A DNA stretch of 64,000 nucleotides. Origin: Flavobacterium subsaxonicum WB 4.1-42 = DSM 21790 (lineage in GTDB: Bacteria > Bacteroidota > Bacteroidia > Flavobacteriales > Flavobacteriaceae). The notes beneath the pieces were generated by a model, which saw only the letters and a list, made by a program, of their open reading frames with translations, searched no databases and had not been told where the DNA came from. Positions 7,956 to 15,527 of this stretch are shown here, in pieces. Positions within the stretch are counted from its first letter, which is position 1; every line of letters begins with the position of its first letter. The stretch spans positions 116,858 to 180,857 of the forward strand of contig NZ_AUGP01000028.1 of the NCBI RefSeq assembly GCF_000422725.1, written 5' to 3'. The translations under genes were made by a program, and so were the position numbers.

Positions 7956-8416
7956 AGCTCAATAGAAAAAATGTCCTGTTGTTCCCTGCTTCTGTAGTGT
8001 TCCATTTTGCTTTGGAAAGCTGTAAATAATTTAAAGTAATCATTTACAATTTTCGTAAAAATATCTTCGGCAGTAGCCTCGTTATAAGTGTGGGTAGTAA
8101 GGTTACGGCTCTTTATCATATCCATCCAGGTTTCGCCATTATCAATTAAGCCCATTTTAAAAGCTTCGCGGGTAGCATCGCGCGATCCGCCAATGTCAGT
8201 TGAACCCTGGTATTCAATGTAGTCTTTCATAACTTTCCAGGCAAGCTCATGCGTATATTCAAAACGCTGTATTAGTCCTTCCTTCTCCAGATCAGATAAG
8301 GCATCGCTAAAATTATCAGCTTCAGGATCAAGCGTATCTACAGTTTCTTTTAATTTAGCAAATGCCTTATTAAAATTTGTAAATCGCTGCTCCCACCGTA
8401 TATCTGTATTACCCAT
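7952..8416 (-). CDS. hepT: HEPN-type toxin HepT (HI0074 family, formerly nucleotidyltransferase substrate-binding protein)
   Basis: The 154-residue all-helical protein belongs to the HI0074/HEPN family; the segment FEYTHELAWKVMKDYIEYQG (about residues 52-71) is typical. The RNase motif RX4HXY is intact: R104-NLTT-H109-T-Y111. Y111 is the residue position that MntA-type partners AMPylate. It is the first gene of a two-gene operon with mntA. A -7 element, TAAATTTG, lies on the minus strand at 8434-8441 just upstream. The pair forms a small accessory insert between a metal exporter and an SDR gene. Confidence 0.88.
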   Translation of the reverse strand: MGNTDIRWEQRFTNFNKAFAKLKETVDTLDPEADNFSDALSDLEKEGLIQRFEYTHELAWKVMKDYIEYQGSTDIGGSRDATREAFKMGLIDNGETWMDMIKSRNLTTHTYNEATAEDIFTKIVNDYFKLFTAFQSKMEHYRSREQQDIFSIEL

Positions 8417-8433
8417 GCCTTTAGTTTATAGTA

Positions 8434-8441
8434 CAAATTTA
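8434..8441 (-). promoter_or_regulatory. -7 promoter element of the hepT-mntA operon
   Basis: Read on the minus strand the sequence is TAAATTTG, matching TAnnTTTG, 18 nt upstream of the hepT ATG. Confidence 0.45.
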
Positions 8442-8473
8442 TGTTTTTCTTTTTATACATCGTTGTTTTTGTA

Positions 8474-8559
8474 CCACAGAGATGCATAGAAGGAGCTCAG
8501 AAAAGTGTCCTCAAATAAAACTCCGTGAATCTCCGGGCTTCCTCTGCGTATCTCTGTGG
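8474..8559. repeat. Imperfect long inverted repeat (CCACAGAGAT ends)
   Basis: CCACAGAGAT at 8474-8483 and ATCTCTGTGG at 8550-8559 are exact complements. The next 15-20 nt inward also pair partially. The element fills the middle of the 234-bp gap between hepT and the SDR gene and has no T tract, so it looks like a dispersed intergenic repeat. Confidence 0.55.
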
Positions 8560-8650
8560 AATAGCTCCAACAGTAACAATTCTCAAAACAATAACAACTG
8601 TTTAAGAGCCTTAACCATTGTAATTTGCTACATTTAAGTAAATTATTGGT

Positions 8651-10075
8651 ATGAAAATTCTTGTAACAGGCACAACAGGCTATATAGGCAAGCGGCTAAT
8701 TCCGTTTTTAATAGAGGCGGGGCACGAACTGGTATGCTGCGTTAGGGATGCCGGCCGCGCACCCGAACGTTTTAAGGAAGAGCCCAAGATAACCTTTATA
8801 GAGGTAGACTTTCTTAAATACGACTCCTCTATAACTATTCCAAAAGATATAGAATGTGCCTACTACCTGATGCATTCTATGTCTTCTGCCGGCGATTTTG
8901 GTAAGATGGAACTGGAATGTGCCGAGAATTTTAAAAAATACGTAGCCGGCACTAACCTAAAGCAGGTTATTTACCTAAGCGGAATTGTAAACGAGGCCGA
9001 ACTCTCTAAGCACCTTAATTCGCGCAAGCAGGTAGAAGAAGCCTTGCAGTCTGACCAATATGCCAATACAACCTTTAGGGCAGGCATTATTGTGGGCAGT
9101 GGTAGTGCATCATTCGAAATTATCCGCGATTTGGTAGAGAAACTTCCGGTAATGATAACGCCGCGATGGCTCAACACCAAAGCGCAGCCCATTGCCATAC
9201 GCGATGTGCTGGCGTACCTTTCTAAAGCTGCCGGAGACGAAAGGCTCTATAACAATAATTACGACATTTACGGGCTTGATGTGCTTACCTATAAGCAAAT
9301 GCTGCTGATCTTTGCTAAAATACGGGGACTAAAACGCTATATTTTTACCCTCCCGATTATGACGCCCAAGCTCTCGTCGTATTGGCTGTATTTTGTAACC
9401 TCTACATCATACAAGCTGGCAGCATCGTTGGTAGACAGTATGAAGGTTGAGGTAGTGGGCAGGCCAAACAATCTTCAGCAAATGCTGGATGTGCATCCGT
9501 TAAGTTACGAAGAAGCCGTACGCAAAGCATTTACCATTATGGAGCACGACGGCAGCCCATCGAGTTGGAAAGACAGTGGCGTAAGCAGTCGTTTTGGCAA
9601 AAAGCTTTCGGCATATATTACCATTCCCAAATTCGGAATTGTAGAGGATAAAAAAGAACGTACCGTTACCAACGAGAAAAATGTGCTGGCTAAAATCTGG
9701 GCTCTCGGCGGGCAAACCGGCTGGTATTACGGCGATTATTTATGGAAAGCCCGTGGCTTTATAGATAAGATATTTGGAGGTACCGGTCTGCGTAGGGGCC
9801 GCACCCACCCAACTAACATACAGGCGGGCGATGCGTTAGACTTTTGGCGTGTGGTACTGGCCGATAAAAAAGAAAAACGCCTGCTGCTTTATGCCGAAAT
9901 GAAATTACCCGGTGAAGCCTGGCTCGAATTTAGGATAGAAAAAGATAAACTTTACCAAAGGGCGGTATTCAGGCCAAAAGGCCTATGGGGCAGGCTGTAT
10001 TGGTACAGTGTGTTGCCGTTTCATTATTTTGTATTTAACGGGCTTATAGATAGCCTTGTTAAAGAGGCTAAATAA
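8651..10075 (+). CDS. SDR family NAD(P)-binding protein with C-terminal DUF2867 domain
   Basis: The 474-residue protein starts with an atypical short-chain dehydrogenase Rossmann domain (about residues 1-290). Its dinucleotide motif is GTTGYIG at 7-13, and YLMHSM and YLSGIV follow at later strands. A DUF2867 domain occupies about 320-470 (ALGGQTGWYYGDYLWKARG, GDALDFWRVV). The same fusion is widespread in bacteria; some relatives are annotated as DUF2867 or nucleoside-diphosphate-sugar epimerase-like. The substrate is unknown. No signal peptide is seen and it is probably cytosolic. It is monocistronic. Confidence 0.8.
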   Translation: MKILVTGTTGYIGKRLIPFLIEAGHELVCCVRDAGRAPERFKEEPKITFIEVDFLKYDSSITIPKDIECAYYLMHSMSSAGDFGKMELECAENFKKYVAGTNLKQVIYLSGIVNEAELSKHLNSRKQVEEALQSDQYANTTFRAGIIVGSGSASFEIIRDLVEKLPVMITPRWLNTKAQPIAIRDVLAYLSKAAGDERLYNNNYDIYGLDVLTYKQMLLIFAKIRGLKRYIFTLPIMTPKLSSYWLYFVTSTSYKLAASLVDSMKVEVVGRPNNLQQMLDVHPLSYEEAVRKAFTIMEHDGSPSSWKDSGVSSRFGKKLSAYITIPKFGIVEDKKERTVTNEKNVLAKIWALGGQTGWYYGDYLWKARGFIDKIFGGTGLRRGRTHPTNIQAGDALDFWRVVLADKKEKRLLLYAEMKLPGEAWLEFRIEKDKLYQRAVFRPKGLWGRLYWYSVLPFHYFVFNGLIDSLVKEAK

Positions 10076-10096
10076 TGGCGGTTGGTTATAAGTATT

Positions 10097-10228
10097 GTCC
10101 TCTACCCAACCCCTCTACAAAGAAGAGGGACAGCTACACTCATCCTTAAAATAATACCGATTATATCTTCGAACTGTACCCGTTCTCGGCTCCCCTCTCC
10201 TTTGGAGAGGGGTCGGGGGTGAGGACTT
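10097..10228. repeat. Composite CCCCTCTCC palindromic repeat element
   Basis: The outer ends GTCCTC (10097-10102) and GAGGAC (10221-10226) are complementary, and inner CCCTCT/AGAGGG and CCCCTCTCC/GGAGAGGGG hairpins lie in each half. The 3' half (10176-10228) matches 63442-63494 at 48 of 53 positions, so it is a dispersed repeat. It fills the spacer before dnaG. Confidence 0.8.
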
Positions 10229-10330
10229 GTAATTATAATTTAGTTTTATTGGTACGCAAAGTGGTTGGAGCGGCACTTTAAAGTGGGGTTGTTTGTAATA
10301 AAGTATAATCTTCCATACCTAAAAAACTTG

Positions 10331-10338
10331 TAACTTTG
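10331..10338 (+). promoter_or_regulatory. -7 promoter element of dnaG
   Basis: TAACTTTG matches TAnnTTTG and lies 32 nt before the TTG start of dnaG. No convincing TTG was found at the expected -33 distance. Confidence 0.45.
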
Positions 10339-10370
10339 CCGCTCAATAACATTGCAACTTCCACTAAGAT

Positions 10371-12377
10371 TTGATCTCTAAAAACACTATAGATACCGTA
10401 TTTGAAACTGCCCGCGTAGAGGAGGTAATTGGCGATTTCGTTAACCTTAAAAAGTCGGGAACCAACTATAAAGGCCTGAGCCCGTTTAGCAACGAGCGGT
10501 CGCCGTCGTTTATGGTGTCGCCGGTAAAGCAAATATGGAAAGATTTTAGTAGCGGCAAGGGTGGCAACAGCGTGGCTTTTTTAATGGAGCACGAGCATTT
10601 TTCGTATCCCGAAGCCATAAGATACCTCGCCAAAAAATACAATATAGAAATAGAGGAGACCGAGCAAAGCGAAGAACAAAAAGAACAGGCTAACGAAAAA
10701 GAAAGCATGTACCTGGTGTCTGAATTTGCGCAAAAGTACTTCCAGAATATATTGCTCAATACCGATGAAGGCCAGGCTATTGGCTATTCGTACTTTAAAG
10801 AGCGTGGCTTTACAGCCGATACCATTAAGAAATTCGGCCTGGGGTATTCGCCCGAAGAGTGGGATGCCTTTAGTAAAGAGGCGTTGGGCAAAGCCTATAA
10901 ATTATACTATTTAGATAAAACCGGCTTTACCATAGTTAGGGAAGACGGCCGCCATATCGACCGTTTTCGCGGCAGGGTAATGTTTCCCATCCAGAGTATG
11001 TCTGGGCGCGTGCTGGGCTTTGGTGGGCGTATATTGGGCAACGATAAAAAAGCCGCCAAGTACTTAAACTCCCCCGAAAGCGATATTTACCACAAGAGCA
11101 AGGTGCTGTACGGTATTTATCATGCCAAGCAGGAAATTGCCAAAAAAGACAATTGCTACCTGGTTGAGGGTTATACTGATGTAATACAAATGCACCAGGC
11201 AGGTATAGAAAACGTGGTTGCAAGCAGCGGAACGGCACTTACGCCCGACCAGATAAGGCTTATTAATCGCCTTACTAAAAATATTACCGTTTTATTTGAT
11301 GGCGATGCTGCCGGGCTTAGAGCATCCATACGTGGTATCGACCTTATTTTGGAAGAAGGCATGAATGTAAAGGTTTGTACGTTTCCTGATGGCGATGACC
11401 CCGATAGTTTTGCCCGTAAAACATCGTATGATGAGTTAGTGGCCTATCTTGATGCCAACGCCAAGGATTTTATCCAGTTTAAGGCATCATTACTAATGGA
11501 TGAGGCCAAGAACGACCCGGTTAAAAAAGCAGGGCTTATTCGCGATATGGTGAGTTCTATTGCCAAAATTCCGGATAAGATACAGCGTGAAGTTTACATA
11601 CAGGAGTGTGCCCGTATAATGGATATTAGCGAGCAGGTGCTTGCAAGTACCCTGGCGCAGCTTATATCTAAAGATATTGCCGACACGGGCAGGAAAATGA
11701 AAGACGAGCAACGGGCCAACGCCATGCGCCCAGTGCCCGAGGAGGAGTATTTTGACCCCTCCATGCCGCCCGACCAGCAACAGGAGCGCATTAATATACT
11801 GGATGGGCTGGAACGCCGTATGATAGAAATACTATTACTTTACGGCGGTACAGAGCAGGAGTTTGAAGATGTGTACATTAAGTACGACGAGTTTGGTAAG
11901 GAGTTTGAGCATTCTGAAAAGAAAAATTATAAGGTGTACGATCGTATTTACCTTAACCTACAGGAAGACGAGATACAATTTACCAACCCTGTGTTTAAAG
12001 ATATCTACAAGGCTGCTATAGACCACTACATGGCGCACCAGGAAATGAATGTGGATGTGTTTTTAAACGGCCTGCACCCCGACCTGCAGTATATGGCTAC
12101 CGATATTTTTATGCAGGACGAAAAATACATACTGCACGATTGGGAAGAAAAGAAACAAATTCCCGTTAAGGATAAGGCAATGTCTATTGCGGCTTATACT
12201 AATGAACATATTATCGACCTGCGCTGGCTATTGCTTGGCAGGCTTATACAAGACCTTAAAATGCAGGTAAGCCCCGATGCAGATAATATGGAGATACTTA
12301 TGTCGGTAAACGATTATAACACGCTTGTAAACTATTTATCGCGTAAGATAAACAGGCTTAGGAGTAGTTTTTTTTAG
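10371..12377 (+). CDS. dnaG: DNA primase DnaG with degenerate zinc-binding domain
   Basis: The 668-residue primase makes RNA primers for replication. The N-terminal zinc-finger domain (about 1-100) keeps its overall sequence, but the four ligands are replaced: S37, S40, D58 and S61 stand at the positions and spacing (3, 18, 3) of the usual Cys-His-Cys-Cys. The catalytic TOPRIM core is intact (LVEGYTDVIQMHQ and LFDGDAAGLRA, about residues 263-320). The C-terminal part should bind the replicative helicase. The start is TTG at 10371; the conserved protein start (MISKNTIDTVFE) supports it. A bidirectional terminator separates it from the convergent regulator gene. Confidence 0.95.
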   Translation: MISKNTIDTVFETARVEEVIGDFVNLKKSGTNYKGLSPFSNERSPSFMVSPVKQIWKDFSSGKGGNSVAFLMEHEHFSYPEAIRYLAKKYNIEIEETEQSEEQKEQANEKESMYLVSEFAQKYFQNILLNTDEGQAIGYSYFKERGFTADTIKKFGLGYSPEEWDAFSKEALGKAYKLYYLDKTGFTIVREDGRHIDRFRGRVMFPIQSMSGRVLGFGGRILGNDKKAAKYLNSPESDIYHKSKVLYGIYHAKQEIAKKDNCYLVEGYTDVIQMHQAGIENVVASSGTALTPDQIRLINRLTKNITVLFDGDAAGLRASIRGIDLILEEGMNVKVCTFPDGDDPDSFARKTSYDELVAYLDANAKDFIQFKASLLMDEAKNDPVKKAGLIRDMVSSIAKIPDKIQREVYIQECARIMDISEQVLASTLAQLISKDIADTGRKMKDEQRANAMRPVPEEEYFDPSMPPDQQQERINILDGLERRMIEILLLYGGTEQEFEDVYIKYDEFGKEFEHSEKKNYKVYDRIYLNLQEDEIQFTNPVFKDIYKAAIDHYMAHQEMNVDVFLNGLHPDLQYMATDIFMQDEKYILHDWEEKKQIPVKDKAMSIAAYTNEHIIDLRWLLLGRLIQDLKMQVSPDADNMEILMSVNDYNTLVNYLSRKINRLRSSFF

Positions 12378-12399
12378 AGACAGCTTTCATAAATTATAT

Positions 12400-12450
12400 T
12401 TGGCTAAAGCCAACATGTAACCTGCATTAACCCACAGCTAAAGTCAGGGG
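12400..12450. repeat. Twin GGCTAAAGCC-type hairpin repeat
   Basis: TTGGC-TAAA-GCCAA (12400-12413) is a perfect short hairpin. A second, degenerate one follows at 12431-12450, again built around a central TAAAG loop. The pair stands between dnaG and its terminator and has the look of a dispersed intergenic repeat. Confidence 0.5.
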
Positions 12451-12474
12451 ACAATAAGACAAGCCCTATAAACA

Positions 12475-12510
12475 CAAAACGCCCCCTCGTAGTGATAAGG
12501 GGGCGTTTTG
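12475..12510. terminator. Bidirectional terminator between dnaG and the response regulator gene
   Basis: A 13-bp perfect stem (12475-12487 with 12498-12510; core CGCCCCCT/AGGGGGCG) has flanking A4 and T4 tracts. It can therefore end transcripts from both convergent genes. Confidence 0.85.
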
Positions 12511-12606
12511 TCTTGCTGTAAGGTAACATGGCCTGCGCCAGATTAACATTTAGTCTTAGATTCTTTTTAGTGTAGTTGTTTGTTCCGGTAATTGGTTGTT
12601 AAGGGT

Positions 12607-13236
12607 TTAAACAATATCCAAAGTTTTAGCTTTGTTTACCAGGTCTACCAGGTTGGTAACGTGTAGTTTGGTAAGCAGCCTAAGTTTATAGGTACTAATT
12701 GTTTTTTCATTAAGTTCCAGTAATCGGGCAATCTCTTTGTTTTTTTTGCCTTCGCTAAGGTAGCGCAGTACTTCAATTTCGCGCGAAGAGAGCTTTCTGT
12801 ACAAACGCTCTGATTTTTTACCTTTGTTAAGCAGGGCTAAGTTCTTTTTAACGGTGTCGCTAAATACTACTTCGCCTTCGTTTACTTTTTTAATAGCGCT
12901 TTCCAACTCTTCCATTTTGGCACTCTTGTGTACATAGGCCGATACTCCGGCTTTAAGTGCATTTGGGGCATAAATTTGCTCGGCAAGGTTGGTAAATATA
13001 ATAACTTTAGTTTCAGGAAATTCCTTTATCAGCGACTTTACAGAACTGATACTGGTAAGGCCATCCAACTCCAGATCTACAACGGCAACATCTACCGTTT
13101 TTTTGCTCAAAACATCCAAAAGGCTGTCCAGGTTATTTACCACCCCCACAAAACTAATTTGCGGATTGTCGCTAAAATACGACTTCATCCCGTAATGCAC
13201 AACAGGATGGTTATCCGCAAGGCATAATTTGATCAT
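12607..13236 (-). CDS. Response regulator transcription factor, NarL/LuxR family
   Basis: The 209-residue protein has a receiver domain (residues 1-120), with phosphoacceptor D54 in VVDLELDG and the switch Lys at K104, followed by a LuxR-type helix-turn-helix (about 143-205, LSSREIEVLRYLSEGKKNKEIARLLELNEKT). It binds DNA after phosphorylation. No histidine kinase gene is present within the window, so the partner is unknown. It converges with dnaG across the terminator and is followed upstream by nadE, transcribed in the same direction. Confidence 0.9.
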   Translation of the reverse strand: MIKLCLADNHPVVHYGMKSYFSDNPQISFVGVVNNLDSLLDVLSKKTVDVAVVDLELDGLTSISSVKSLIKEFPETKVIIFTNLAEQIYAPNALKAGVSAYVHKSAKMEELESAIKKVNEGEVVFSDTVKKNLALLNKGKKSERLYRKLSSREIEVLRYLSEGKKNKEIARLLELNEKTISTYKLRLLTKLHVTNLVDLVNKAKTLDIV

Positions 13237-13310
13237 AATTGCGTTTTTTGGGTTCTACATTTAAGTAAAGTTAGCAATTAGTTTCTTAAAGTATTGTGAA
13301 TGAAAGAATT

Positions 13311-14117
13311 TTATTTCAAATTTAAGGGAATTTCACATACCGGTATTGGCTGCATCTTATGTTGGTTAATGGTGTTCAGTCTTTTATAGATCTCAAAAAC
13401 CTCTTTTTCGCGGCCGCTAAAATCGTTGTGCGTACTGCCATTTTCGGCCTCGGCCATAGCCCATTCCAGCTCCTCATAACTTGCGCCAAGCTGGTCTTCA
13501 TCACTACGGTCATCGCCAAAAAGTCCATCGGTAGGTTTGGCAATAAGTATGGCATCGTGCACCTCCAGGTATTTAGCTAACAGGCGCACCTCGGTCTTGG
13601 TTAAGTCGGCAATAGGGCTCACATCCACACCGCCATCGCCGTATTTGGTATAAAAGCCCACGCCAAAATCTTCTACCTTATTACCGGTACCGGCCACCAA
13701 AGAGCTGTGTATGCCTGCAATGTAGTAAAGGGTAGTCATACGCAGGCGGGCACGGGTGTTGGCCAGGGTAAGGTCGTATAAATAGGGGTTATCCGTATCG
13801 GGTACCTGTTGCTTAAAAGTTTCAAAAACAGGAGTAAGGTCGGCTTCCACCGATGTAACATTATCAAAACGGGCCTTTAAGTTTTTAATATGGTGGCGGG
13901 CACGGCTAACGTGGCTTTCGGCCTGGTGTATGGGCATTTCTACACAAACTACAGGCAAACCGGTCTGTGCGCAAAGCGACGATGTAAGCGCCGAATCTAT
14001 CCCGCCTGATATTCCCACAACAAAACCTTTAACTTTAGCGTTCTCGGCATAGGTTCTAAGCCAGTTTACAATATGGTTGTTTATGGCCTCGGCCTGAAAA
14101 TTGCTGCAGGTGTGCAT
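13311..14117 (-). CDS. nadE: NAD+ synthase (ammonia-dependent NadE)
   Basis: The enzyme makes the last step of NAD synthesis, amidating nicotinic acid adenine dinucleotide with ATP. The pyrophosphatase P-loop SGGIDS is at residues 37-42. GTGNKVEDFGVGFYTKYGDGGVD, in the middle, is the other family hallmark. No glutaminase domain is present, so ammonia is the direct nitrogen source. The ATG at 14117 gives 268 residues, the usual size; an in-frame ATG at 14153 would add 12 residues that overlap the gldB promoter. The gene is divergent from gldB. Confidence 0.93.
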   Translation of the reverse strand: MHTCSNFQAEAINNHIVNWLRTYAENAKVKGFVVGISGGIDSALTSSLCAQTGLPVVCVEMPIHQAESHVSRARHHIKNLKARFDNVTSVEADLTPVFETFKQQVPDTDNPYLYDLTLANTRARLRMTTLYYIAGIHSSLVAGTGNKVEDFGVGFYTKYGDGGVDVSPIADLTKTEVRLLAKYLEVHDAILIAKPTDGLFGDDRSDEDQLGASYEELEWAMAEAENGSTHNDFSGREKEVFEIYKRLNTINQHKMQPIPVCEIPLNLK

Positions 14118-14119
14118 GG

Positions 14120-14149
14120 TTGTATAAAGTATTAGAGATTGTATATTTG
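14120..14149 (+). promoter_or_regulatory. Promoter of the gldB-gldC operon
   Basis: TTG at 14120-14122 and TATATTTG at 14142-14149, 19 bp apart, form a near-ideal Bacteroidetes promoter. It lies just upstream of the nadE start on the other strand. Confidence 0.7.
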
Positions 14150-14199
14150 CCATAAAATTAAAAAATCCAAGATTAAGAAGTAAGTAATAAACTCATAAA

Positions 14200-15162
14200 A
14201 TGAAAAAATATATCCTGTTTTTTGCCCTGGCGCTTGCTGCGGTATCGTGCAAAAACGAAAATGAGGTAGAAGACAAGGTAGCCGCCGTGCCTGTGCCTAA
14301 GGTTGAGGTAGTGCGTTTTGACAAGATTTTCTTTGGCGGCAAGCCGGAAGACCTGCCTAAAATAAAACAGGAGTTTCCGTACCTGTTTCCTGCCGGTAAC
14401 GACGATACCGTGTGGCTAAACAACATGAAAGACCCTTTTTTGCTAAAGTTGTATGATGAGGTGCTTAAGAAATTCCCCAATACAAATGCGCTTAACGAAG
14501 ATCTTGCGGCATTATTTCAGCACATAAAATACTACTATCCTAAGGTGGAGACGCCAAAGGTGGTGGCCTTAGTGTCTGATGATCTTGAGGTTAAAAGCGT
14601 GTATGCCAATAAGCTTGTTTTAATACCACTAAGCCTTTATTTGGGTAGAGACAATAAGGTATATGAGGGCCTGCCCAAATACCAGATACAACAGTTTGAT
14701 GCCGCACAGATATTGCCCGATGTGGTAACGTCGTTCAGCAATGGTAAGATTGCCCCGCCGGCAGATAAGAATTTGCTTTCGTTTATGATATACTACGGTA
14801 AAGAGCTATACCTAAAAGATGTGCTGCTGCCGGAAACACCCGATGAAGATAAAATTGGCTACACCAAAGACCAGATAGGCTGGGCTATTGCCAACGAAGC
14901 CGAGATGTGGCGCTATTTTGTAGAAAATAAATTGTTTTACAGTAACGATGCCAAGCTGCCCGGCAGGTTTATAAACCCGGCGCCGTTTAGCAAGTTTCAG
15001 GAAGGTTTTGATAATGAGACTCCCGGCAGGTTAGGCCAGTGGGTGGGATGGCAAATTGTAAAAGCTTACATGGAAAACAATAAAAATGTAACTTTGCAGG
15101 AACTTTTGGCAGCCGATGCCAAAACTATTTTTGATAATTCTAAATACAAACCCAAGAAGTAA
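14200..15162 (+). CDS. gldB: Gliding motility lipoprotein GldB
   Basis: The 320-residue lipoprotein has a signal peptide ending in the lipobox AAVSC with acylated Cys at residue 17. The body (VEVVRFDKIFFGGKPEDLPKIKQEFP and the C-terminal GRLGQWVGWQIVKAYM) is characteristic of GldB, a component required for flavobacterial gliding and linked to the type IX secretion apparatus. It is co-transcribed with gldC, whose ATG overlaps the stop codon by one base. The order nadE-gldB-gldC matches the known Flavobacterium locus. Confidence 0.92.
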   Translation: MKKYILFFALALAAVSCKNENEVEDKVAAVPVPKVEVVRFDKIFFGGKPEDLPKIKQEFPYLFPAGNDDTVWLNNMKDPFLLKLYDEVLKKFPNTNALNEDLAALFQHIKYYYPKVETPKVVALVSDDLEVKSVYANKLVLIPLSLYLGRDNKVYEGLPKYQIQQFDAAQILPDVVTSFSNGKIAPPADKNLLSFMIYYGKELYLKDVLLPETPDEDKIGYTKDQIGWAIANEAEMWRYFVENKLFYSNDAKLPGRFINPAPFSKFQEGFDNETPGRLGQWVGWQIVKAYMENNKNVTLQELLAADAKTIFDNSKYKPKK

Positions 15163-15509
15163 TGGCTGATAACACAACAATAAAGTCGGAAATTAAGATA
15201 GTAGTAGAACTGGACGAGAACCGCGTGCCGGAGAAACTGGTTTGGAGCGCCCAGGATGGCGGTGTGGTTAACCAGGAGAGCAAAGCCTTGATGCTAAGCG
15301 TTTGGGACAGCAAGCCGCAGGAAAGCATGCGTATAGACCTTTGGACAAAAGATATGCCGGTAGACGAGATGAAGGTGTTTTTTCATCAAACATTAGTGTC
15401 TATGTCTGATACTTTTGAGCGTGCTACAGGCGACAAAAAAATGAGCGAGAGCATGAAAGACTTTTGCGATTATTTTGCCGAAAAGCTTGAAATTAAGAAA
15501 GGTAAGTAA
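15162..15509 (+). CDS. gldC: Gliding motility protein GldC
   Basis: The 115-residue cytosolic protein starts at the last base of gldB. The sequence (KSEIKIVVELDENRVPEKLVW near the start, DMPVDEMKVFFHQTLVSM in the middle) is that of GldC, which supports efficient gliding together with GldB. No signal peptide or membrane segment is visible. A hairpin terminator lies 20 nt downstream, inside the 3' end of the convergent AraC-type gene. Confidence 0.92.
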   Translation: MADNTTIKSEIKIVVELDENRVPEKLVWSAQDGGVVNQESKALMLSVWDSKPQESMRIDLWTKDMPVDEMKVFFHQTLVSMSDTFERATGDKKMSESMKDFCDYFAEKLEIKKGK

Positions 15510-15527
15510 TCAGTTATACAGATTTAA

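Noticed and set aside
14118..14153. Upstream ATG of nadE adding 12 residues
   Set aside because: The extension overlaps the near-ideal gldB promoter, and 268 residues from 14117 is the normal length.
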